Shown here one piece after another: positions 17,309 through 24,337 of a stretch of 27,403 nt of DNA. The position numbers and the translations under genes are program-made. A model generated the notes under the pieces. That model made no database searches. It saw only the letters and a list, made by a program, of their open reading frames with translations, and was not told where the DNA came from. The stretch is from the NCBI GenBank assembly GCA_964429805.1, contig CAYSDH010000042.1:1-27403 (forward strand), in the 5' to 3' direction. The DNA is from CAYSDH01 sp964429805 (GTDB lineage Bacteria; Bacteroidota; Bacteroidia; Flavobacteriales_D; JABDKJ01). Position 1 is the stretch's first letter. Each line of letters starts with the position of its first letter.

Positions 17309-18856
17309 CTAGTAAATCCGCCAATTTCCTTTACGATAATAGCGATACAGCACAGGCGAAAAAATAGTGTTGACCTCCACTCCAGTAGTATCCACTAAAG
17401 GATGACCAAAAGAAACCAAAGCCGAAAGCGCAGACTTACTTAACCAACGGTAGGTATTGTCCGGAATATCAAGTGAGGTAATTTGCTCCTTATCCAGCTC
17501 TTGCTGAGCACCAATTATCCAGCCCCACTCCCCTAGTGTCAGCACTTGATTATGCATGGGCACTGTGCTAAATCCGCTGGCACGCATCGTTTTTTCGATA
17601 CAGTAAAAGGCCTTTGTCGCGTAATAGGGACTACCTGCTTGGGTAATGAACAGCCCGTCTTTTTTCAGGGCTCTTCTGCAGAGGTTATAAAACTCTTTGG
17701 AGTAGAGCTTATTTAAGTCCACTGAATTGGGGTCTGGCAGATCGACTATAATTAAATCAAACTCATCGCTTTTACTTTCTACAAACTGATAGGCATCTTC
17801 TATCACAGTAGTCACTTTTGGGTGGCTCATGGAGTTGGCATTGAGAAAAGTAAGCTCAGGATGGTTTGTACCAAGATCAATCATACGCTGATCAAGGTCA
17901 ACCAGCGTGATGGTCTTCACACCTTCATACTGCAAGAGGTCTCTAGCTATGCAGCCATCACCACCACCAAGAATCAAGATGTTGTCATGTGACTCTGCCA
18001 GCCGCACAGGAATGTGCACCATGGGTTCGTGGTACAAAAACTCGTCAAAAGATGAAATCTGCTGATTGCCATTGATGTACAGAGAGAAATTATCACCCCA
18101 CTCCGTCATCACTATTTTCTGATACTTGGTCTGTTCTGAAAAAATAATCTTGTCCTTGTACTTGGCCTGTTCGCCAAACTGAATAATCGGCTGTGCTGAA
18201 AAAGCACCTGCAATCAAAGCGCAAGCCACAAGCACAAAACCGAGCCCAAGTAACTTTCGCTTGCGTGTAGGTATAGACTCTTTGAGGGTAAGATACAACC
18301 AAAAAGCGACAACAAGATTTAAAGCTCCTAACACAAATGGCGTATAGGTGAGCCCTAGTATTGGTAATCCGACAAAAGCAAAAAACAGCCCCCCAAGCAG
18401 ACTACCGAAGTAGTCTTTTTCGAGTATACTAGAAATGTTTAGCCTCAACTCTTCATACTTCTCATTGATGCGTGTCGCAAAAGGAATCTCAAGTCCAATC
18501 AACAAACCAATGGCGATGGCCAAGAGATAAATCGTCACCCAAGAAGTAGTAGTCAGACTATATGCAGAATAAGAAAGTAGTGCCGAAAAGGCAATAAGCA
18601 GTGAGAGAATCAGTTCCGTGACAATGAAATTGCCAATCACATCTTCCTTAAACGAGCGACTCAATCTACTCCCAAGCCCCATCGAAAACAACATGATGGA
18701 GACGATGAGCGTAAACTGTAGAATCGCATCACCAATAAAATAGGATGCTAATGTAGAGAGCGCATATTCTGCGACTATACCGGTGAATCCAGTGACAAAT
18801 AATGCTGCTTTAAGGGCTTTGGAGCCACGACTGGCAGACGGACTGTTGGTACTCAC
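17309..18856 (-). CDS. membrane-embedded spermidine synthase-like aminopropyltransferase
   Basis: A 515-residue protein. Its N-terminal half has about seven membrane helices (around 14-40, 45-65, 75-98, 104-127, 152-171, 173-193 and 203-220). The C-terminal half is a spermidine-synthase fold with DEFLYHE (271-277, amine-site Asp/Glu), GGGDG (297-301, nucleotide loop), VDLD (319-322, ribose-binding acid) and VDLPDP (371-376), where Asp372 aligns with the catalytic Asp of aminopropyltransferases. The usual G-P-A-x-x-L stretch after DP is replaced by NSVDLNKLY. Expected chemistry is aminopropyl transfer from decarboxylated AdoMet to a diamine, or to another amine acceptor at the membrane. It starts with GTG, 39 nt after the lipoprotein gene, and is last in the polyamine run. 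Soluble SpeE is about 280-310 residues; this fused form is a separate, poorly studied branch. Confidence 0.9.
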   Translation of the reverse strand: MSTNSPSASRGSKALKAALFVTGFTGIVAEYALSTLASYFIGDAILQFTLIVSIMLFSMGLGSRLSRSFKEDVIGNFIVTELILSLLIAFSALLSYSAYSLTTTSWVTIYLLAIAIGLLIGLEIPFATRINEKYEELRLNISSILEKDYFGSLLGGLFFAFVGLPILGLTYTPFVLGALNLVVAFWLYLTLKESIPTRKRKLLGLGFVLVACALIAGAFSAQPIIQFGEQAKYKDKIIFSEQTKYQKIVMTEWGDNFSLYINGNQQISSFDEFLYHEPMVHIPVRLAESHDNILILGGGDGCIARDLLQYEGVKTITLVDLDQRMIDLGTNHPELTFLNANSMSHPKVTTVIEDAYQFVESKSDEFDLIIVDLPDPNSVDLNKLYSKEFYNLCRRALKKDGLFITQAGSPYYATKAFYCIEKTMRASGFSTVPMHNQVLTLGEWGWIIGAQQELDKEQITSLDIPDNTYRWLSKSALSALVSFGHPLVDTTGVEVNTIFSPVLYRYYRKGNWRIY

Positions 18857-18895
18857 GCGCTACGTTTCAAAAATATCAGCACTGATTATTCTCCA

Positions 18896-19669
18896 TTACT
18901 TTCCAAAACCACCCGAACGAGAGCGCGTAGATGATCCCTTGCGGTACCTTGAAGACGAAGATGTTTTACGCGTCTTGTGCTCTCCCCAAGCTGAGGAATT
19001 TGCTCCAGCTCTGGAGTAAAACTTAGACCTCGTCTTTTGCTGATATGGGCTTGTGGTACCATGTCGAGGAGTACCCGTTGATGTACGTCCGTAATACGAT
19101 TTTCCTTGAGTTCTGGCCTGAGTGTAACCGCGGTAATCACCCCTTGTGGATGGCCTTCTTAACATCCAGTACCAGAAAAGAAGACTTGGTGTTCGGTGTC
19201 TCCAGCGTCTCTCCGTGCTCGCGTTTCCAGTGTTGTCAGCGGTGGCAGTAGAGTCGCTTGGCACCCACTCTCCATATTCTGGGTTACCAATGGCCCAGCC
19301 ATAACCTACCGGACTGGCCGCTGTAGACATGGTACCGTTGTGTTTAGATACAATCTCCATCCCTAAATCTTTCTCATGCTTTGCAAAGTAGGCCTGACCC
19401 ACGGGCATAAAGTCCGTGCTATCGACCACTAGTGAGTCATCCATTACTTTTAAAATGACATACTTGTGCTTGTAGGTCATAAGGTCTCCAGTCTTGTCAA
19501 TGTCCATGTCATCAAGCACGATAGAAAAATCGTGGTCCTTGTTGTCTTGGATGATTTTCGTACTCGGTTCTACAGTCACCTTGTGGACACGATAACTTGG
19601 ACTATCACTACCACAACTGTATAGTAGCAGAGTAGTTAGAGAAAGGGCTAATAGGGTTTTAATATACAT
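18896..19669 (-). CDS. lipoprotein with Ser/Arg-rich tail ending GGFGK, in the polyamine cluster
   Basis: A 257-residue predicted lipoprotein. The signal and lipobox LLYSC place the lipidated Cys at 19. Residues 20-135 look like a folded domain with SPVGYGWAIGNPEYGEW (119-135). A hydrophobic patch LLFWYWML (163-170) follows, then a low-complexity basic tail (about 171-257) rich in Ser, Arg, Thr, Gly and Tyr, ending SRSGGFGK. I know of no named function. Similar Ser/Arg/Gly tails with a G-G-F-G motif occur in lipoproteins of other polyamine-linked membrane clusters; from memory, E. coli YgiB, encoded beside the glutathionylspermidine-synthase-like YgiC, has RGGFG. The gene overlaps the DUF4178 gene by 11 nt and is followed by the membrane spermidine synthase. 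The odd tail is in frame to the shared terminal motif, so I do not think it is frameshifted. Confidence 0.75.
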   Translation of the reverse strand: MYIKTLLALSLTTLLLYSCGSDSPSYRVHKVTVEPSTKIIQDNKDHDFSIVLDDMDIDKTGDLMTYKHKYVILKVMDDSLVVDSTDFMPVGQAYFAKHEKDLGMEIVSKHNGTMSTAASPVGYGWAIGNPEYGEWVPSDSTATADNTGNASTERRWRHRTPSLLFWYWMLRRPSTRGDYRGYTQARTQGKSYYGRTSTGTPRHGTTSPYQQKTRSKFYSRAGANSSAWGEHKTRKTSSSSRYRKGSSTRSRSGGFGK

Positions 19670-20147
19670 TGGTTCTTATGTTTGAAATTCTGTCTTTGTC
19701 AAATTCGTAGCCCACAAAAACCTCAAAGTTTCCGTCAGACCATTTGTCAATACTCACAAAATCGTCACCATTCATAAAATAGTAACAGGTTAAATCGTTT
19801 CGAAAGGATGCGGTTGTTAGATTCTCAAACGAGCCTCTCAGTGTCTCATCTAAGTCATATTCCTTTCCGTCAAACTCGATATACTCTTCTTGAATTGCCG
19901 TCTCAATAGCTTCGGCAGACAACTCTTCCTTTTTCGAAAAACTCATGAGGTCTTTCTCTTTATAAATCTCATGCTCTACGAAAGCCTCTGCCCCATCTTT
20001 GGACTTGACCGTGTATTGCACCACACGACCAGAACTCAACCAGCTATACTCACCTACTTCTGTAATTTTCCAGAGCGCATCGCCATGGTCAAATGTGAAT
20101 CCGACTCTCAGCTTGTCGAGTTTATGTCCTTCGCCTTTGTATAGCAT
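19659..20147 (-). CDS. DUF4178 domain protein
   Basis: A 162-residue soluble protein with no signal or membrane segment. It is one DUF4178 domain: small beta strands with the early pattern LRVGFTFDHGDALWKITEVGEYSW (about 13-36, a 'VG....dG..w.v.e....' SH3-like barrel) and a late DFVSIDKWSDGNFEVFVGYEF (about 128-148). DUF4178 has no established biochemistry. Its genes recur beside membrane spermidine synthases, DUF350, DUF4247 and SpeD-like genes, which fits the order here; DUF350 is missing from this copy. It begins 1 nt after the speD-like stop and overlaps the lipoprotein gene by 11 nt, so it is firmly within the run. Confidence 0.85.
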   Translation of the reverse strand: MLYKGEGHKLDKLRVGFTFDHGDALWKITEVGEYSWLSSGRVVQYTVKSKDGAEAFVEHEIYKEKDLMSFSKKEELSAEAIETAIQEEYIEFDGKEYDLDETLRGSFENLTTASFRNDLTCYYFMNGDDFVSIDKWSDGNFEVFVGYEFDKDRISNIRTNVY

Positions 20148-20148
20148 C

Positions 20149-20529
20149 TTAGCTGACCAAATTATTAATCTGCGCGAGCTCTCCCCTCACAATTGCCTTT
20201 TTGGTAAACCGCGCTGACTTCAGCTCCTTTTGCAACCACTTAATGCCTTCATCAATCTTCTCCATGTCCTCGTACGTGAAGAAATCTATAGCCGCAAACC
20301 TATGCTCAGGCCAGGTGTGCACCGATACATGACTCTCTTCTATGATGAGCACGCCACTGACCCCAATGGGTGAAAAACGATGTATTTTTTTTGCCACCAC
20401 TGAGAGATTCATCAGCCGTGCTACTTCGGTCAAGGTTGCTTCTATAAAGTCACAAGAATCCAGCAGTGTGCTGTCACAATCATAAAGATCTAATGTAATG
20501 TGGTTTCCGAGATGCCTCTGTCCGGTCAC
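20149..20529 (-). CDS. SpeD/SpeH-type pyruvoyl decarboxylase with atypical active site
   Basis: A 126-residue member of the prokaryotic AdoMet decarboxylase proenzyme family (T. maritima type). The self-cleavage site is Glu65-Ser66 in EESHVSVHTWPE, where Ser66 would become the pyruvoyl group; the processing His71 and Ser58 (GVSGV) are present. Aligned with a constant offset of 3 to the T. maritima enzyme, catalytic Glu11 is Asp14 (LDLYDCD) and catalytic Cys83 is Tyr86 (DFFTYED instead of the usual DxFTCGx). Cleavage should still occur, but AdoMet decarboxylation may be weakened or changed. Some SpeD homologues are known to have become pyruvoyl ornithine or arginine decarboxylases. The start is GTG 20529, giving the normal N-terminus GNHITLDLYDCD. 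It heads a run with DUF4178, lipoprotein and membrane spermidine synthase genes, so a polyamine role is likely. The exact substrate is open. Confidence 0.88.
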   Translation of the reverse strand: MTGQRHLGNHITLDLYDCDSTLLDSCDFIEATLTEVARLMNLSVVAKKIHRFSPIGVSGVLIIEESHVSVHTWPEHRFAAIDFFTYEDMEKIDEGIKWLQKELKSARFTKKAIVRGELAQINNLVS

Positions 20530-20565
20530 AATTGTTTGGTTTTAATAGAGAGACCTAAATTAACA

Positions 20566-20596
20566 CAAAATACACAGGGTTAAAAAGGGCTTCAAA
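20566..20596 (-). promoter_or_regulatory. predicted Bacteroidota promoter of the speD-like run
   Basis: On the minus strand, TTTG (20596-20593), 20 nt, then TATTTTG (20572-20566) closely resembles TTTG-N19/20-TAnnTTTG, one base short in the -7 element. It lies 37 nt before the GTG start, in the 143-nt gap after the channel gene. The polyamine run can therefore be transcribed separately from the channel. Confidence 0.4.
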
Positions 20597-20672
20597 AGAC
20601 TGATATACTAACAGTTAACCTACATTTCTCAAAAAGAAGACAAGCCTCAGTAACAAAACCCGATGGCTACAC

Positions 20673-21455
20673 TCAAGTTGGTTTTTGAGTAAGCTCCTTA
20701 TACTCATGACCACACGAAGGGCATGTGCTGTGCTTGTGTTCCTTGGCTGCTTTTTTCTGCAACTCATCTATAAAGGCTGAACTCATAATGCCGGTTGGCA
20801 GCGCGATAAATCCTACACCGATTAAGGCGATCGCTCCGCTCAAAAATTTTCCTACGCTGGTGATGGGATACACATCACCATAACCCACAGTAGTGAGTGT
20901 CGCGATGGCCCACCAAAAGGCATGCATGATACTGGCAAACTTCTCTGGCTGATGATCGCGCTCTACGTAATACATCAACGTTGATGAAATAAGTAAAAGC
21001 ATGACCGCTACAATGAAGGTGAGCATTAGCTCAGAGCGTGAACTCCATATTACACGCTTAATGAGTCGCAGCGACTTGAGGAAGCCGCCCATTTTAAACA
21101 TTCTGAGAAGCATGAATAGGCGAAGCATTCTAATCACCCTCAAGTCAAACGGCATAATCATTGGCAGGTAAAACGGTAGTACAGCCATGACGTCAATTAT
21201 GCCATAATATGAAAACGCAAAACGCAGCCTCCCCTTCTTAAACTTATGGTCTGCAGACCAAAGCCGAGCTATGTACTCTAGGGTGAACACAATCACAGAA
21301 AACCACTCAAAGCGATTGAACAAGACGTGATACTCCTTCTCTATCGGCTTATACGACTCTAAAATGAGCAAGACGACATTAATTATAATCAAGACATAGA
21401 TGGTCGTGACAAAGACCTTATTCTTGTTTAGAAAATGATGGACTTTACTTTTCAT
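20673..21455 (-). CDS. voltage-gated-type potassium channel with C-terminal CxxC
   Basis: A 260-residue six-helix cation channel. S1 lies at about 15-34, S2 50-66 and S3 85-101. S4 has Arg106, Arg109, Arg112, Arg118 and Lys121 spaced as a voltage sensor (LRVIRMLRLFMLLRMFKM). S5 lies at 141-163, the pore helix with filter TTVGYGD at 188-194, and S6 at 203-224. TVGYGD is the K+-selective signature. The short cytosolic tail ends KHSTCPSCGHEYKEL with a single CPSC (245-248) per subunit, perhaps a metal-binding half-site in the tetramer. It is encoded upstream of the speD-like run on the same strand after a 143-nt gap. Polyamines block many K+ channels from inside, so the proximity may have meaning, but that is inference. 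It diverges from the MazG-like gene. Confidence 0.93.
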   Translation of the reverse strand: MKSKVHHFLNKNKVFVTTIYVLIIINVVLLILESYKPIEKEYHVLFNRFEWFSVIVFTLEYIARLWSADHKFKKGRLRFAFSYYGIIDVMAVLPFYLPMIMPFDLRVIRMLRLFMLLRMFKMGGFLKSLRLIKRVIWSSRSELMLTFIVAVMLLLISSTLMYYVERDHQPEKFASIMHAFWWAIATLTTVGYGDVYPITSVGKFLSGAIALIGVGFIALPTGIMSSAFIDELQKKAAKEHKHSTCPSCGHEYKELTQKPT

Positions 21456-21623
21456 GAGCTTCGTTTTCGGTCAGTTTTTCGTCCGTGAATTTATGTTTCT
21501 TCAGTTAGTTAAGCGCGCGAAGTATTTTAGAGTCAAGTTTTCTAACCGAATAGCCACTAGCACTCAGAGAGTTTATGCGAAGTAAACTGCAAATCGAAAA
21601 AGTGATACTCGTACATTTAGCCC

Positions 21624-21974
21624 GTGACAGACCAGCAGGACATAACAATCAAAGGAGCCCAACTCAAAATAGATGAGTGGATTAAAACGCACGGGGTGCG
21701 TTACTTTAACGAGCTGACCAATATGGCCATGCTCACTGAAGAAGTAGGCGAAGTGGCGCGGATCATTGCACGCAGATATGGCGAGCAGTCTGAGAAGGAG
21801 AGCGATAAAGACAAAGACCTTGGCGATGAGTTGGCTGATGTGATGTTTGTCTTAATGTGTCTTGCCAACCAAACTGGGGTGGACCTGGAAGAGGCGATGA
21901 GAAAGAATTTGGAAAAAAAGACGGCACGTGATTCGGAGAGACATCACAATAATGACAAACTGAAAAATGGGTAA
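21624..21974 (+). CDS. MazG-like nucleotide pyrophosphohydrolase
   Basis: A 116-residue all-alpha NTP pyrophosphohydrolase of the MazG type. The Mg-binding motif EExxE...ExxD is visible as Glu39, Glu40, Glu43 (LTEEVGEVAR) and Glu69, Asp72 (LGDELADVMF). Such single-domain enzymes hydrolyse (d)NTPs to NMP and PPi and are thought to clean non-canonical nucleotides. The protein begins at GTG 21624, and TIKGAQLKIDEWI is the usual N-terminus of the Bacteroidota group. A charged insertion (EKESDKDKD) sits between the two motif halves. It overlaps the next gene by 8 nt, indicating coupled translation. The substrate is not predictable from sequence. Confidence 0.92.
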   Translation: MTDQQDITIKGAQLKIDEWIKTHGVRYFNELTNMAMLTEEVGEVARIIARRYGEQSEKESDKDKDLGDELADVMFVLMCLANQTGVDLEEAMRKNLEKKTARDSERHHNNDKLKNG

Positions 21975-22485
21975 GCGAGACCTGAAAAAATATCTCAATG
22001 GCCTCACCAAAGAACAGGTGGAGGAACAAGTAATTGACCTCTACAATCGATTTAAAGATGTGAAGGTGTATTATGATTTTGCCTTCAATCCAAAGGAGGA
22101 CAAAATGCTGGAAGATGTCAAAGTCAAAATCAGCAATGAGTATTTCCCCTTAAAAAGAAAACGAGCCAGAATGAGGCTGAGCACCGCTCAAAAGGCCATT
22201 AAGCACTTTCGCACGCTCGGTGTAGACTCTAGTATTATCGCAGATTTGATGCTCTACAACATAGAGATTGCCCAAATCTATAACCGCACCAAGTACATCG
22301 GTGCTGATAGTTTTTATCGCTCCATGCTCAAGTCATTTGACGAGGCTGTAAACTATGTGAGAGATAATGGCATAGAGGCTGACTTCCGATTGAGGATGAG
22401 CAAAATAGTGCGAAACGCAGAAGAGCTAAACTGGATGAACAAAGATGCTTTTCAAATGTGCATGATCACGGGCAAACTAGTCTGA
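21967..22485 (+). CDS. DUF6155 family protein
   Basis: A 172-residue soluble, mostly helical, highly basic and acidic protein. The opening KRDLKKYLNGLTKEQVEEQVIDLYNRFKDVK and YYDFAFNPKED match the family labelled DUF6155, common in Bacteroidota and without known function. No signal, membrane segment or catalytic motif is seen. It starts within the last codons of the MazG-like gene (8-nt overlap), so the two are made together, which hints at a link to nucleotide handling. I do not assign a function. Confidence 0.82.
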   Translation: MGKRDLKKYLNGLTKEQVEEQVIDLYNRFKDVKVYYDFAFNPKEDKMLEDVKVKISNEYFPLKRKRARMRLSTAQKAIKHFRTLGVDSSIIADLMLYNIEIAQIYNRTKYIGADSFYRSMLKSFDEAVNYVRDNGIEADFRLRMSKIVRNAEELNWMNKDAFQMCMITGKLV

Positions 22486-22583
22486 CTCAAAGAATCTCTC
22501 ATTTTATCTTTTAAGAAATTTTATCAAACTACACATCTCATTCAACGCGCTAATCGCTTTAATTCCAGAAGCACAAAGAACAC

Positions 22584-23603
22584 ATGAACTATCCTAAAAA
22601 AGTATCAATTGGAGACATCACCATCCGTGATGGGTTTCAGCATGAAGAACACTTTATCTCCACGGAATTCAAGATAGAAGTAGCTGAGGAACTTATACTC
22701 AGCGGATTTAAAAAAATAGAAGCGACCAATTTTGGTAACCCTAAGGGCATGCCTCAGTTTAAAGATGCCGATGAAGTGATGAAGGGCATCAGGTCGAGCG
22801 AACGATTAAAAGGTCACTTAGATGATGTGTCAATCACAGCTGTGACCATTAGAGAGCGCAGTGTCCAGCGGGCCATACAGGCTAAACTTGACGGATACGG
22901 GCCTGACAGAATACTACTCATGGTCTCTACCAGCGAGTCGCATCAGTTTAAAAACTCAGGACTCACGTTAGATGAATATTGGAAAATGGCTGAGGAGCAA
23001 ATCAAGCTTGCGCATGATGCCGGAATAAAAGTAAACGGAACGGTGAGCACTATTTGGGGCTGCCCCATCGAAGGACCGACTGACTTAAACAAGGCGGTCG
23101 AATTTTCGGAGCGCTGGTTAGATATCGGTGCTGATGACATTGAGCATGCCGACCACGATGGCTCCGCATCGCCAGATAGAATTTACAGGTACTTCTCCAT
23201 GCTCATGGATCGCATTCCGCATCCGGAAAAGCACATTGTGCATCTCCACACGACCAGAGGTTGGGGCTTGGCAAATGTGCTCGCTGCACTACAAGCCGGC
23301 ATGACAGAATACGAATCTACCATAGGCGGCATAGGCGGGCAGCCTGCCAACGTGGTAGATGGTGTGCAGGTAGCTGGCACAGGTGAATACTATTATAAAG
23401 ATCCTAACATAGTTGGTCTGGTCAGCACCGAAGATATGGTCGTGATGATGGATGAGATGGGCATAAATACTAATCTAGATGTAGACAGGATACTGAAACT
23501 CGGTAAGCGCATGGAAGAAATCTGTGGCCGAAGACTGAGGTCAGAATGTATACAGACTGGCCGTATTCCTCGCGAATTAAAAGCTGCACTGACTAGATCA
23601 TAG
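22584..23603 (+). CDS. DRE-TIM metallolyase, HMG-CoA lyase/pyruvate carboxyltransferase-like, atypical loop
   Basis: A 339-residue TIM-barrel enzyme of the HMGL/isopropylmalate synthase superfamily. It has the DITIRDGFQ motif (11-19; Arg15 and Asp16 at the metal and catalytic site) and the metal-binding HLHTTRG (His220, His222). True HMG-CoA lyases carry a catalytic Cys in a GGCPYA..GN loop; here the loop reads GGIGGQPANVVDGVQVAG (248-265) with Gln253 at the Cys place and about 13 extra residues before VGLVSTEDMVVMM. The D-T-x-G stretch is also altered to EHADHDGSASP. It therefore probably does not act as a classical HMG-CoA lyase. It belongs to a recurring subfamily usually annotated as pyruvate carboxyltransferase, substrate unknown. 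An aldol or Claisen-type reaction on an acyl-CoA or 2-oxoacid is likely. It appears to be a single-gene unit, convergent with the next gene. Confidence 0.85.
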   Translation: MNYPKKVSIGDITIRDGFQHEEHFISTEFKIEVAEELILSGFKKIEATNFGNPKGMPQFKDADEVMKGIRSSERLKGHLDDVSITAVTIRERSVQRAIQAKLDGYGPDRILLMVSTSESHQFKNSGLTLDEYWKMAEEQIKLAHDAGIKVNGTVSTIWGCPIEGPTDLNKAVEFSERWLDIGADDIEHADHDGSASPDRIYRYFSMLMDRIPHPEKHIVHLHTTRGWGLANVLAALQAGMTEYESTIGGIGGQPANVVDGVQVAGTGEYYYKDPNIVGLVSTEDMVVMMDEMGINTNLDVDRILKLGKRMEEICGRRLRSECIQTGRIPRELKAALTRS

Positions 23604-23673
23604 ACAGGTTGAAATTTCATAGATCTCTTCTTATTCAAGTTGTGTTTTAAGCACACAGTCTGAGCACAAAAAA

Positions 23674-23707
23674 AGAAGGCAGATCCGGGGTGATGGAACT
23701 GCCTTCT
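23674..23707 (-). terminator. intrinsic terminator of the outer-membrane protein gene
   Basis: AGAAGGCAG (23674-23682) and CTGCCTTCT (23699-23707) form a perfect 9-bp stem with a 16-nt loop holding a small TCC/GGA pairing. On the minus strand the hairpin is followed by a run of T's (the plus-strand A-run at 23668-23674). It lies 33 nt past the stop of the minus-strand gene at 23741. On the plus strand no T-run follows. Confidence 0.8.
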
Positions 23708-23740
23708 AAAGTCGACCGATGGTGGGTCTATTCATTCATT

Positions 23741-24337
23741 TTAGAATTTGTACTTGATACCGATGTGGGCTTTAGACATTGCACGTGGCGCGCCTGAAGT
23801 TCCTATGGCTAAGTCAAAGTCGGTTTGGAAACCTAGTCCTATGCGCTCGCCAAAATTTCCGTTGGCTCCAAAATGAAATCCAGTAAGCACATGATTTGAA
23901 GCTCCGAAATCATCTGGCACGCTAAACTCTCCAGTCTCTGTATCCTCGGTTCTGAAGTCAGTCCAGAGGTAGCTCATGTTTCCTCCAGCATAGAGTCCTT
24001 TACCAGTCACGCCTGGGTCAAGACTTACTTGTGCGCCAACACTGTACAGTCTTCGTTGCTGGTTAAAAGCTGGGCGCGTATCATGCTTGATACTGACTGT
24101 TTTTTGGAATGCATCAAGTCGAGTACCGACTACAAAGTGCCTTCCCATGATGGCATCCATGTTAAACTGGATTCCGGCATACGGACCTTTGTCGATGACA
24201 TCATCTGACAGAACAAGAAGGCTCGGTCCAAAGCCTATGGCGTTCTCTTTTGGAACAGTCGTGTCAATGTAAGATTGAGCGGTGCACGCAATACTCATGA
24301 GTACTGCCATTGCGAGTAGTGTTATCTTGTTATTCAT
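23741..24337 (-). CDS. small outer-membrane beta-barrel candidate
   Basis: A 198-residue protein. I take ATG 24337 because it directly opens a Sec signal (MNNKITLLAMAVLMSIACTAQ, 1-21); an ATG 14 codons upstream would add a charged tail before it. The mature part alternates hydrophobic residues and glycines (AIGFGPSLLVL, GLYAGGNMSYLW, VLTGFHFGANGNFG, IGLGFQTDFDLAIG) and ends in HIGIKYKF, a C-terminal aromatic strand typical of outer-membrane barrels (about 8 strands). No enzymatic motif is seen. A structural, porin-like or adhesion role is possible. The gene stands alone with its own terminator. Confidence 0.75.
   Translation of the reverse strand: MNNKITLLAMAVLMSIACTAQSYIDTTVPKENAIGFGPSLLVLSDDVIDKGPYAGIQFNMDAIMGRHFVVGTRLDAFQKTVSIKHDTRPAFNQQRRLYSVGAQVSLDPGVTGKGLYAGGNMSYLWTDFRTEDTETGEFSVPDDFGASNHVLTGFHFGANGNFGERIGLGFQTDFDLAIGTSGAPRAMSKAHIGIKYKF

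Noticed and set aside
18896..19240. A frameshift in the lipoprotein gene, suggested by the odd basic tail
   Set aside because: The frame stays open to a coherent SRSGGFGK end, and the alternative frames give no better protein.
20671..20690. A terminator after the channel gene (ACTCAA/TTGAGT hairpin)
   Set aside because: It spans the stop codon, has only a 6-bp stem and no T-run follows.
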